Assembly (NCBI GenBank): GCA_913776825.1
Contig: CAJYPV010000011.1
Coordinates: 1 to 64,000 of the forward strand
Direction: 5' to 3'
Source: Burkholderiaceae bacterium
GTDB taxonomy: Bacteria > Pseudomonadota > Gammaproteobacteria > Burkholderiales > Burkholderiaceae_C
Length of the DNA stretch: 64,000 nt
In this document: piece after piece, positions 44,449 to 55,094 of the stretch
How the letters are laid out: every line of letters begins with the position of its first letter
Position numbering within the stretch: position 1 is the first letter of the stretch
Notes under the pieces: model-generated
What the model was told of the DNA's origin: nothing
The model's database searches: none
The model's input: the letters and a program-made list of their open reading frames with translations, nothing else
Program-made: the position numbers and the translations under genes

Positions 44449-45269
44449 GCGGGCTGCTCCTGACGATCGATGAGGGCGGCGCTCGGGGCGCCGGGTGTGG
44501 CTTCCGGGAAGGCGAGGGCGACGAAGGCATCCTCGAAGCGATCGCAGCCGGTCTGCGCCATCAGTTGCTCGACGCTGCCGTGGGCGACCGATCGGCCGTG
44601 AGACATCACCACCACCTGGTCACACAGCTGTTCGACCTCCTGCATGATGTGGCTCGAAAACACGATGCACTTGTTGCCGCCGGCCGGCGAGCGCAGATGG
44701 CGCAGCACCTCGCGCAGCGCGCGGGTGGCCAGCACGTCCAGGCCGTTGGTGGGCTCGTCCAGCACGATGTTGGCCGGGTCGTGCACGAGCGCCCGGGCCA
44801 GCGAGGTCTTCATCCGCTCGCCCTGACTGAAGCCATCGGCGCGGCGCTCCAGGATGGCGCGCATGTCCAGCAGATCGGCCAGCGCTTCGGCGCGGGCCTG
44901 GGCCTGGTCGCGCGGCATGCCTTGCAGCCGGGCGTAATAGACGATGTTCTCCCGCGCCGACAGCCGCGGATAGAGCCCATGCGCATCCCCGAGCACGCCC
45001 ATGCGGGCGAGCGCGGCCCGCGGAGCCTGCAGCACATCGATCTCATCGACCTGGATGCTGCCGCGATCGGGCAGGAACAAGCCGGCGAGCATGCGCAGCG
45101 AGGTGGTCTTGCCGGCGCCGTTCGGGCCCAGCAAGCCGGTGATCTGGCCGTTGGGCGCGTGCAGGTCCAGGTGGTCGACGGCGGTGACCACTTTCTTGCC
45201 GGCGCGCTTGAGCAGGCCGCCGCCGGTGCGGGCCTCGAATTGCTTGTGCAGAGCGTCGATGCGGATCAT
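44445..45269 (-). CDS. ABC transporter ATPase (NatA-like)
   Basis: A 274-residue ATPase. Walker A GPNGAGKTT is at 48-56, the signature reads FSQGERMK rather than LSGGQ, and Walker B is NIVLDEPTNGLD. Partner of the overlapping permease. ATG 45269 overlaps the hydrolase gene stop by 4 bp, so all three genes form one translationally coupled operon. Confidence 0.94.
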   Translation of the reverse strand: MIRIDALHKQFEARTGGGLLKRAGKKVVTAVDHLDLHAPNGQITGLLGPNGAGKTTSLRMLAGLFLPDRGSIQVDEIDVLQAPRAALARMGVLGDAHGLYPRLSARENIVYYARLQGMPRDQAQARAEALADLLDMRAILERRADGFSQGERMKTSLARALVHDPANIVLDEPTNGLDVLATRALREVLRHLRSPAGGNKCIVFSSHIMQEVEQLCDQVVVMSHGRSVAHGSVEQLMAQTGCDRFEDAFVALAFPEATPGAPSAALIDRQEQPA

Positions 45270-46972
45270 CGTGCGGTCTCCTTGACCGAAGGCTTGTCGG
45301 CGTCCCGGGCTTGCGACGCCTGGGCGGCGGACGCGGCGGCCGCCAGGCTGGCGGGATCCGGGGGCAGGAACACGGGCGGGCGCGGAATGCGGGCTGCGCA
45401 ATCGGCCTCGACCTTCAGCGCTTGCGCGTCCTCGGCGGCGTCGATGAAGCGGGAGACCACGTCCCGCATGCAGCCCAGCGTCAAGCCGACGCCGTGACCG
45501 GCCTGTGGCACCACCACATGGCGGGCGTTGGCCCCCAGCCGCTCGGCCACGCGCGCGCCATGACGCGGCGGCGTGACCGGATCGGCCCCACCGCTCAGCA
45601 CCAGCACCGGCGTCTTGGCCGGCGGAATGTCATAGAACGCCGCCGGCACGTTGCCGCGCGGCCAGTCCTTGCAGACCTGGGTGTAGAGGTTCCGATCGGT
45701 GACACCAAAGTCGGCGCCCGGTGCATCGGTGGACTGCGCCAGCCGGGGCAGGTCTTCCGCGCACACCACCGAGAAATGCATGCCTGCGGCAAGACGCGTC
45801 GATCGGGAGCCCCCACCGAGCTGTCCCGCCAGCGCGCCGAGACCGTCAAACCGGCCTTGCGTGGCATCGTGGATCGCCGCCGGCAGCGCAGCGGCCAGCG
45901 CCGGCACATACAGCGGCGGACGCACCGCATTGACCAGCGATTCGCGGGTCAAGGTTACTTGCTCGGATTGCCCGGTCAGCGGATGCCGCATCGTCACCGG
46001 GCGCGGCAGGCTCTTGAGCAGCGCCTGCCAGTCGTCGCGCAGGCTCGGATAGCGGGCCTTGCAGGCGGGATCGGTGTCGCAGGCGGTGAAGACCGCCTCG
46101 AGCGCTGCCTGGCCATCGCGGGAGAAGGAGGCCGGCAGCGCCATGTCCGGCGGCGCGACGCCATCGATCACCGCGCGGCGCACCCGGTTCGGGAACTGGC
46201 GCTCGTATTCCAGCGCGGCCCGTGTGCCGTAAGACGCGCCGATGAGGTTCCACTGGCTCACGCCCAGCGCCTCGCGCACGGCATCCATGTCCTGCATGGC
46301 GATCGTCGTCGTGTAGAAGCGCAGGTCGCCGTGGGGCAGGGCCTTGAGCTGCTCGCGACAGGCGTCCATCGCCCGCTCCCGGGCCTGCGGCTCCAGCGCC
46401 TCCTTCAGCGTCAGCGGCATCTCGTCGCGGCACTGCAGCGGCGCTGAGCGGCCGGTCCCGCGTTGATCGATGAACACCAGATCGCGCCGATAGTTCAGGC
46501 GGGACAGCCGCGGCAGCACCGAGCCGGTCAGCGCGATGGCGCTCTGCCCGGGGCCGCCGGCCAGCAGCAGCACCGGATCCGGCAGCTTGTTGCGGGCCAG
46601 TGCCGGCACCACCACCACATGCACCTCGATCTGGCGGCCCTGCGGCTGGGCGGGATCCAGCGGTCGTTGCACCCGGCCGCACTGGACCTCGGTGGAGACG
46701 CCTTCGACGCGGCATGGTTTGAGGAACGCGCCCGGCTCGGCGGCGTGCGCGGGCGAGCTGCTCAGACCGGCGATGGCCAGACCGACCGCCAACGTGATGG
46801 CCACGCCGGACCGACGACCCGCGCCGCTGCGCTCGCGCTCGGCGATGGCGTCGGATGAGGCGTCTGGCATGGTCGGATGGCGCGCCGCTGACGACGACGT
46901 CCCCGTCGACGGGGCGGGGGCGTGTGGCCGGCGGGGGCCGGGTCTTGCCTGTGAAGGCGCTGGGTATCCCAT
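45266..46972 (-). CDS. Exported alpha/beta hydrolase (proline iminopeptidase/TAP-like)
   Basis: A 568-residue protein. After a long, basic N-terminus a membrane or signal segment (SGVAITLAVGLAIAGLSSSPAHA) leads to a hydrolase domain: PVLLLAGGPGQSA, DQRGTGRSAPLQC, nucleophile GASYGTRAALEYE, and a TAP-like C-terminal domain with TPVLVLSGGADPVTPP and the histidine in QAGHGVG. ATG 46972 has AGGAG upstream. First gene of the ABC operon. Likely an extracytoplasmic peptidase or esterase. Confidence 0.87.
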   Translation of the reverse strand: MGYPAPSQARPGPRRPHAPAPSTGTSSSAARHPTMPDASSDAIAERERSGAGRRSGVAITLAVGLAIAGLSSSPAHAAEPGAFLKPCRVEGVSTEVQCGRVQRPLDPAQPQGRQIEVHVVVVPALARNKLPDPVLLLAGGPGQSAIALTGSVLPRLSRLNYRRDLVFIDQRGTGRSAPLQCRDEMPLTLKEALEPQARERAMDACREQLKALPHGDLRFYTTTIAMQDMDAVREALGVSQWNLIGASYGTRAALEYERQFPNRVRRAVIDGVAPPDMALPASFSRDGQAALEAVFTACDTDPACKARYPSLRDDWQALLKSLPRPVTMRHPLTGQSEQVTLTRESLVNAVRPPLYVPALAAALPAAIHDATQGRFDGLGALAGQLGGGSRSTRLAAGMHFSVVCAEDLPRLAQSTDAPGADFGVTDRNLYTQVCKDWPRGNVPAAFYDIPPAKTPVLVLSGGADPVTPPRHGARVAERLGANARHVVVPQAGHGVGLTLGCMRDVVSRFIDAAEDAQALKVEADCAARIPRPPVFLPPDPASLAAAASAAQASQARDADKPSVKETAR

Positions 46973-47308
46973 GAACTCGCTCCTCTCCAAAGTGCCGGCG
47001 CATTATGGCGAGCGGTCCAGGGCGGATCTGAGCCGAACCGACGTTTGGGCCGTGGGCAGGATGGAACGACCATCGCAGGGGATGAACGGCGGGTGGGTGG
47101 CTGGGCCGTCATCGTCCGGCGGGCGACCGCTGAACCTGGATCGGGGCACCGCCATTGCGGATTCTCCAGCGGGCGCGTAAGGTGCAGCGGTCTCGGCCGG
47201 CCCCGGACAGGGCGTCGGCCATCCCGGTCTGACCGAAGGATGGCCGCCACCCGCCAGCGCCCGGGCTGCCCGCCGCCCCACAGTCTTTCCGACGCTCAGG
47301 AGACCCCC
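46973..47308. other. Gene-free divergent region
   Basis: 336 bp between the hydrolase gene and a glutathione S-transferase gene. It should hold promoters for both directions; I see no clear repeat, terminator or RNA gene. CAGGAGA (47297-47303) serves the start at 47309. Confidence 0.5.
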
Positions 47309-47917
47309 ATGAAGCTCTATTACAGCCCCGGCGCTTGCTCGCTGTCGCCCCACATCGTCCTGCAGGAGGCCGGCCTGGCCTATGAGCCGGTGCTCGCCAG
47401 CACCAAGACGCACCAGCTCAAGGACGGCACCGATTACTACGGCATCAACCCGAAGGGCTATGTGCCCCTGCTGGAGCTGGACGACGGCCAGCGCCTGACC
47501 GAAGGCCCGGCCATCGTCCAGTACATCGCCGACCAGGTGCCGGACAAGCAGCTCGCGCCCGCCAACGGCACGATGGCGCGCTACCGCCTGCAGGAGTGGC
47601 TCAACTTCATCACCTCCGAGCTGCACAAGGGCTTCAGCCCGCTGTTCAACCCGTCCATGCCGGAAGAAGCCAAGGCCCAGTTCCGCGCCAAGCTGCAGGA
47701 CCGCTTCAAGTTGGTCGACAGCCAACTGGCCGGCAAGACCTTCCTGATGGGCGACGTGTTCACCGTGGCCGACGCCTACCTGTTCACCGTCACCAACTGG
47801 GCGCCGCGGGTGGACGTGGACCTGTCGAGCCATGCGAACCTCGTCGCCTACCGCGCCCGCGTGGGCGAACGGCCGGCGGTGCAGGCCGCGATGAAGGCCG
47901 AAGGCCTGCTGAAGTAA
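47309..47917 (+). CDS. Glutathione S-transferase
   Basis: A 202-residue beta-class-like GST. The N-terminal domain MKLYYSPGACSLSPHIVLQEAG carries the C10 typical of bacterial beta-class enzymes, and NPKGYVPLLELDDGQRLTEGPAIVQYIAD is the glutathione site. C-terminal all-helical domain with FTVADAYLFTVTNW. A GGAGA site precedes ATG 47309. A GFA-domain gene follows, so the two may share a detoxification role. Confidence 0.95.
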   Translation: MKLYYSPGACSLSPHIVLQEAGLAYEPVLASTKTHQLKDGTDYYGINPKGYVPLLELDDGQRLTEGPAIVQYIADQVPDKQLAPANGTMARYRLQEWLNFITSELHKGFSPLFNPSMPEEAKAQFRAKLQDRFKLVDSQLAGKTFLMGDVFTVADAYLFTVTNWAPRVDVDLSSHANLVAYRARVGERPAVQAAMKAEGLLK

Positions 47918-47950
47918 TCCGCATCCGCCCGCTTTCATGGAGAGCCGCCC

Positions 47951-48517
47951 ATGACCGAGACCTCCCCCCAGCCCGGCCCCGCCGCCGCTGATCCGCAGGT
48001 GTTCGACGGCGGCTGCGACTGCGGGCGGATTCGCTACCGGCTGTCGAGCCGGCCGCTGTTCGTGCATTGCTGCCACTGCCGCTGGTGCCAGCGCGAGAGC
48101 GGCGGCGCCTTCGCGCTCAACGCGATGATCGAGGCCGACCGCCTGCAATGGCTGACCGAGCCGCCGCAGCGGGTGCTGACGCCGTCCGCCAGCGGCAAGG
48201 GCCAGCAGATCTGGCGCTGCCCGAGCTGCTGGATCGCGCTCTCCAGCCATTACGCCGGCGCCGGCGAATCGATGCATTTCGTGCGGGTGGGCACGCTGGA
48301 CGAGCCGGACCGCCTGCCGCCGGACATCCACATCTTCACCGCCAGCCGCCAGCCCTGGGTGCAGCTCTCCGGCGAGGTGCCGGCGGTGCCCGAGTACTAC
48401 GACCGGCTCGACCACTGGCCGGCCGACAGCCTGGCCCGGCGCGAGGCGCTGCGGGCCCGGCTGCGCGCCCAGGCGGCCCCGCCGCCGCCGCCAGCGCCGG
48501 ATCCGTCGCAAGCTTAG
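47951..48517 (+). CDS. GFA-domain zinc-binding protein
   Basis: A 188-residue protein of the glutathione-dependent formaldehyde-activating (GFA) family. Zinc cysteines are in GGCDCGRIRYRL, HCCHCRWCQRESGGAFALNA and CPSCWIAL. The C-terminal tail is proline/alanine-rich. 33 bp after the GST gene on the same strand. Actual activity on S-hydroxymethylglutathione is not established for most of the family. Confidence 0.9.
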   Translation: MTETSPQPGPAAADPQVFDGGCDCGRIRYRLSSRPLFVHCCHCRWCQRESGGAFALNAMIEADRLQWLTEPPQRVLTPSASGKGQQIWRCPSCWIALSSHYAGAGESMHFVRVGTLDEPDRLPPDIHIFTASRQPWVQLSGEVPAVPEYYDRLDHWPADSLARREALRARLRAQAAPPPPPAPDPSQA

Positions 48518-48653
48518 AAAACCCCCGCATATCGAGCCCGGGCCGCCGGCGTCACAATGCCGGACCGCTGCCGGCTTACCGCGCCGCGGCGCCGCCCCAC
48601 CCGGTCGGCGTCGGGCCGGTGTCGATCCCACTGATCTCTCCGACCACGACATC

Positions 48654-50240
48654 ATGACCCTGCGCCGCTCGCTGCATCGCCATTTCCGCCTCCGCCTGCT
48701 GGCTGCGGCATTGACCACGGTCTCCCTCGCCAGCGTTCCGGCGCTGATGCCGTCGGCGATGGCGGCCGCAGCGGCCTCGTCGGTGTCCTGGCAGAGCGCC
48801 TCGGCCGATGCCGACATCGAGCGCGCGTTCGCCCAGGCCCGCAGCGAGAAGAAGCCGGTCCTGCTGTACTGGGGCGCGAAGTGGTGCCCGCCCTGCAACC
48901 AGCTGAAGGCGACGCTGTTCAACCGCGCCGACTTCATCGAGCAGTCGCGCGCCTTCGTGGCCGTGCACATCGATGGCGACAACCCCGGTGCGCAGCGCCT
49001 GGGCGCCCGGTTCAAGGTGCGCGGCTATCCGACCATGATCCTGTTCAACACCGAGGGCCAGGAGCTGACCCGGCTGCCCGGCGAGGCCGATGCGCCGCAG
49101 GTGATGCGGGTGCTGCAGATCGGCCTGGCGGGTGGCCGGCCGGTGAAGACGGTGCTGGCCGATGCCCAGGCCGGCCGCAAGCTCAGCGCCAGCGAATGGA
49201 AGCTGCTGGGTTTCTATTCCTGGGAAACCGATGAACAGCAGCTCGTGCCGGTGGCGCAGCGCCCGGCGCTGCTGGCCAAACTGGCCGCCGCCAGCCAACC
49301 GGTCGATGACGAAACCGCCACCCGGCTGTGGCTCAAGGCGCTGGCCATCACCGAAGACGGCAAGGGCCTGAAGCCGGACGCCGCCTTGCGGACCCGCGTG
49401 GATCAGGTCCTGGCCAGCCCGGAGGCCTCGCGCGCGCAGATGGACGTGCTGGGCAACTATGCGGAAGACATCGCCCGCGCGCTGGCCCCGACGCCGGGTG
49501 CCGAGCGTCAGGCGCTGGTCGCCAGGCTGGATGCCGCGCTCAAGCGGTTCGAGGCCGATGCGTCCTTGTCCCGCGCCGATCGGCTGCAGGCGCTGATCGC
49601 CCGGGTCGACCTGGCCCGCATCGATGCGCCGAAGAACGAGCTGCAGCCCAAGCTCTCGCCCGCGCTGCTGACCGAAGTGAAGGCGGCCGCAGCCAAGGCG
49701 GACAAGGAAATCACCGACGGTTATGAGCGCCAGGCGGTCATCACCTCGGCCGCGCATCTGCTGGGTCGCGCCGGTCTGTGGAGCGACAGCGATGCGCTGC
49801 TCAAGTCCAGCCTGGCCAAGAGCCACTCGCCGTACTACCTGATGAGCCAGCTCGGCGGCAATGCCCGCAAGCAGGGCAAGAAGGACGAAGCGCTGCGCTG
49901 GTATGAAGAGGCCTTCAACAAGAGCGAAGGTCCCGCGACCCGACTGCAATGGGGCTCGAACTATCTGGCCGCGCTGGTGGAGCTGGCACCGCAGGATGCC
50001 GCGCGCATCGAGAAGGCGGCGTCGCAACTGCTGGTCGAGGCCGACAAGGACAAGGGCGCGTTCTATGAGCGCAGCGCGCGCTCGCTGCAGAAGGTGGGCA
50101 GCCAACTGGTGGCCTGGAATGCCGGCGGCCAGCATGAGGCCAGCCTCGGGCGTCTGCGCACCCAGCTGGATGCGGTCTGCGCCAAGCAGGACAGCGGCGA
50201 CAAGGCCGCCTGCGAAAGCCTGCTGAAGAAGAAGGGCTAA
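48654..50240 (+). CDS. Exported thioredoxin-fold protein with long C-terminal domain
   Basis: A 528-residue periplasmic protein. The signal peptide (LLAAALTTVSLASVPALMPSAMAAAA) is followed by a thioredoxin domain with WCPPC (about residues 77-81), in PVLLYWGAKWCPPCNQLKATLF. The following ~380 residues are alpha-helical and contain tetratricopeptide-like segments (EALRWYEEAFNKSEG). It resembles thioredoxin-like proteins of unknown partners. It stands alone. Confidence 0.85.
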   Translation: MTLRRSLHRHFRLRLLAAALTTVSLASVPALMPSAMAAAAASSVSWQSASADADIERAFAQARSEKKPVLLYWGAKWCPPCNQLKATLFNRADFIEQSRAFVAVHIDGDNPGAQRLGARFKVRGYPTMILFNTEGQELTRLPGEADAPQVMRVLQIGLAGGRPVKTVLADAQAGRKLSASEWKLLGFYSWETDEQQLVPVAQRPALLAKLAAASQPVDDETATRLWLKALAITEDGKGLKPDAALRTRVDQVLASPEASRAQMDVLGNYAEDIARALAPTPGAERQALVARLDAALKRFEADASLSRADRLQALIARVDLARIDAPKNELQPKLSPALLTEVKAAAAKADKEITDGYERQAVITSAAHLLGRAGLWSDSDALLKSSLAKSHSPYYLMSQLGGNARKQGKKDEALRWYEEAFNKSEGPATRLQWGSNYLAALVELAPQDAARIEKAASQLLVEADKDKGAFYERSARSLQKVGSQLVAWNAGGQHEASLGRLRTQLDAVCAKQDSGDKAACESLLKKKG

Positions 50241-50276
50241 CGCGGACGCTGGCGCTGATGCCAACGCCGCCGGCCG

Positions 50277-51239
50277 TCAGTCCGGCATGAGATGGTCCTG
50301 ACCATCATCCAGCGGCGGCCCCATCGGCGTCGCGCGGGCCAGGGCCATCCAGGTGCCGAAGTCCGGGCGCATCGCCCGGCGCGGCGCCGGCCGGCCCAGC
50401 TCGAAGCGCAGGCCGCCGTCGCGACCGACTTCGTGAGCGATGAGCACGCCGAACGCGGCGGGAATCTCCTCCACCGTCGCGATGCCGGCCCGCAGCACAT
50501 ACCAGCACTGGCCGCTGAGCGCGAGATAGGCCTGTGACTTCGCCGGCCGGCGCAGCTCGCCGAGCAGGTCGGCGCGGCTGACCTTGATCTCATGCACCGT
50601 GGGCTCGAGGTAGTCCTCGACCGTCGTCTGCCGCACCGAGTACAGATCGGGCATCGCATTCACCCAGCGCATCTTCTCGGGATCGTCCTCGCGCGGCAGC
50701 CCGGCGCGCAGCGACAGCCCGCGCCACACGATGCGGCCGGCCCGTTGCAGCTCGAGTCCCATGCGCTCGACCAGGTCCTCATGCCGATTGCGCAGCGCGC
50801 GGTTCTTCTGCAGGCCCTGATGCAGCACGGCCAGGCCGGTGTCGGTCAGCCGCAGCGTGTCGCGCCCGTGGCCGTCGCGGTGGCGCTCCAGCCAGCCGCG
50901 GGTCAGCAGTTCCACCTCCAGCAGATCCTGACAGGGCCAGCCGGCCGATCGCCACAGCTGGCGCAGTCGACGGATCTGGAACACGGTGGGCGCGGGCAGC
51001 GTGGGCATCGCCGTCACGGCTGCAGTCATTGGCGCGGCGAGGGCGGGTGCGTCGGCGCCAACGCTGATCGCCTCAGATGCCTCAGGCGCGGCAGGCGCCT
51101 GTGAGGCTTCGGAAGCTTCTGACGCTGCTGATGCCGACGAAGCCGACGTCATCGGTACCGCAGACGTCGACAGCCGCGGCGCGACACAGGGCGCCGACGC
51201 AGGCGACGGGGAGGGCGAGTCAGGCGATGCGGCACTCAT
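50277..51239 (-). CDS. Putative winged-helix plus PD-(D/E)XK nuclease-like protein
   Basis: A 320-residue protein. The first 90 residues are low-complexity (Ala/Ser/Pro/Glu). A helix-turn-helix-like part follows (PTVFQIRRLRQLWRSAGWPCQDLLEVELLTRGWLERH). The C-terminal half has MPDLYSVR, then EPTVHEIKVSRADLLGELRRPAKSQAYLALSGQCWYVLRAG, the D...E-x-K pattern of PD-(D/E)XK nucleases, as in MmcB-type proteins. ATG 51239 gives this length. Nuclease activity is inferred from the pattern only. Confidence 0.62.
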   Translation of the reverse strand: MSAASPDSPSPSPASAPCVAPRLSTSAVPMTSASSASAASEASEASQAPAAPEASEAISVGADAPALAAPMTAAVTAMPTLPAPTVFQIRRLRQLWRSAGWPCQDLLEVELLTRGWLERHRDGHGRDTLRLTDTGLAVLHQGLQKNRALRNRHEDLVERMGLELQRAGRIVWRGLSLRAGLPREDDPEKMRWVNAMPDLYSVRQTTVEDYLEPTVHEIKVSRADLLGELRRPAKSQAYLALSGQCWYVLRAGIATVEEIPAAFGVLIAHEVGRDGGLRFELGRPAPRRAMRPDFGTWMALARATPMGPPLDDGQDHLMPD

Positions 51240-51353
51240 GCGGTGATCTTGCCGCAAGGCGATGTCGACATTCGTCAGCAGTCTAGGGACCCCACGCCCG
51301 AGCCGCCGAGCGCTGATTGGCGGCTGAGCGCCGGATCGCGCCGTCGCGGGGCG

Positions 51354-51385
51354 AAAAAAAGCCACGCCTCCGAAGAGAGCGTGGC
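51354..51385 (-). terminator. Intrinsic terminator after the DUF4397 gene
   Basis: GCCACGC (51361-51367) pairs with GCGTGGC (51379-51385); on the minus strand the stem is followed by seven T. It lies 83 bp after the DUF4397 stop. Confidence 0.85.
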
Positions 51386-51467
51386 CAACAGGGAGGTCGA
51401 TGGGGCGGGTCGTTGCAGGCGCGACGCCGCCCGGTTCAGCACGCCGCGCCCATGGGCGCGGCGACGA

Positions 51468-52748
51468 TCAGCGCTCGCGCCGCAGCGAGCCGATCATGTT
51501 GTTGGGATCGCCCAGCACGAACACGGTGTAGACGCTGGAGGACAGCAAGGTCATGTCGGTCATCGTGTAGACCGCCGAGGCGGACGAGGGCGAGGTGACG
51601 GTCAGCAGCGCGGTGGTGGAGGCGGCGGTCGACAGGGCGGTCGACGCATTGCCCGGCGTCACGCTGGAGGCGAGCGCGCTGTAGTCCACATTCAGCGTCA
51701 GGCCGGTGCTGCCGCTGGTCACGCCGTTGACCAGCCGGATCTTGGCGTAGCCGGTGTTGGCGGGCAGCCGGTTGTCGTCATTCAGCACCTTCAGCACCGG
51801 GCCGGTGTCCGAGCCCCAGACCATCAGCGTGTAGTCGTTGCCGGCGGTCAGCGTCGGGCTGGCGAGCGTCACCGGGCTGCCGTTCACATAGACCGTCAGC
51901 GTGTTGGTGCCGGCGGCCACCGTCTTGTAGGCCCCGATGGTGGGCGAGCTGGAATTGCCCATCAGCTCGACATTGCCCAGCGAGCCAGCCACCGCCGCGC
52001 TGCCGGAAACGGCGGCCACCAGCCGGGCGCGGGCGGTGGCATTCGGGAAGTTGGTCACCGTGCCTTGCTGGACCAGTTGCATGCCGTTCACCAGCACGCC
52101 GCCGGCCGTGCCGGTCAGCACCAGCGTGGACACGCCGGTCGAGCTCAGCGTCACCGCCGGGATGTCCAGGCGCACATCGTTCTTGTCGCCGGTGCCGGTC
52201 AGACGGACGCGGTAGGTGCCGGCATTCAGCGTGTTGTAGCCGCTGCCGCCGCCGGCGGAAATGCCGGTGGAGACGGCGGTCGCCGCATCCAGCGATTCAT
52301 CGGTGGCGGTCAGATAGACATCCAGCGCGCCGGCATCGGGTGCCAGGTTCAGCACCAGCAGCTTGGATTTGCCGGAGGCTGGCGCTTCCTGGTCTTCCTG
52401 CAGCAGGGCGGTGCGGGCCGAGCCGGCCGCGCCGTAGGCGATCATCGTGTACTTGGCGCCCGCGGTCAGCGAAGGCGTGGTCGAGGCGACGGTGCTGCCG
52501 ACCGAGCTGTTCTGGATCTCGGTGCCGGTGTCGCTGGTGCTGATGCTGGCGTATTCGCCCACGGCGGCATAGGCCACGCCACTGTTCACCGTGGTGCTGT
52601 CCACCACCAGGTCCAGCGAGGCATAACCCACGCTGGCATTGAGCAGGCGCATCTGCGCCTTGCTGTCGTCGCCACCACCGCCACAGGCGCTCAGCAGCGC
52701 CACACCGGCCAAGCTCAGGCCCCAGGCCCAGGTCTTCAATCGCATCAT
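51468..52748 (-). CDS. DUF4397-domain lipoprotein
   Basis: A 426-residue surface or periplasmic lipoprotein. The lipobox is LLSACGGGG. Two DUF4397 domains fold as beta-rich repeats (MRLLNASVGYASLDLVVDS and IRLVNGVTSGSTGLTLNVD) with Ser/Thr-rich sequence between. GAGGAG precedes ATG 52748. Role unknown; such proteins are often cell-surface. Confidence 0.88.
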   Translation of the reverse strand: MMRLKTWAWGLSLAGVALLSACGGGGDDSKAQMRLLNASVGYASLDLVVDSTTVNSGVAYAAVGEYASISTSDTGTEIQNSSVGSTVASTTPSLTAGAKYTMIAYGAAGSARTALLQEDQEAPASGKSKLLVLNLAPDAGALDVYLTATDESLDAATAVSTGISAGGGSGYNTLNAGTYRVRLTGTGDKNDVRLDIPAVTLSSTGVSTLVLTGTAGGVLVNGMQLVQQGTVTNFPNATARARLVAAVSGSAAVAGSLGNVELMGNSSSPTIGAYKTVAAGTNTLTVYVNGSPVTLASPTLTAGNDYTLMVWGSDTGPVLKVLNDDNRLPANTGYAKIRLVNGVTSGSTGLTLNVDYSALASSVTPGNASTALSTAASTTALLTVTSPSSASAVYTMTDMTLLSSSVYTVFVLGDPNNMIGSLRRER

Positions 52749-52777
52749 CCAACTCCTCACAAGGATGGCGGCATTGA

Positions 52778-54964
<2,187 letters not shown>

Positions 54965-55094
54965 TCTCTGGCAGAGCGGGGGGCGGCCGACCATACTCCG
55001 GCGTCGTCGAAGGAGAGGGACGGACCGCCATCCGCGGGCCGATCGACGGATGCCGCGTCACCGCGGGCCCCACCGATAAAAACATGGGCCCACC

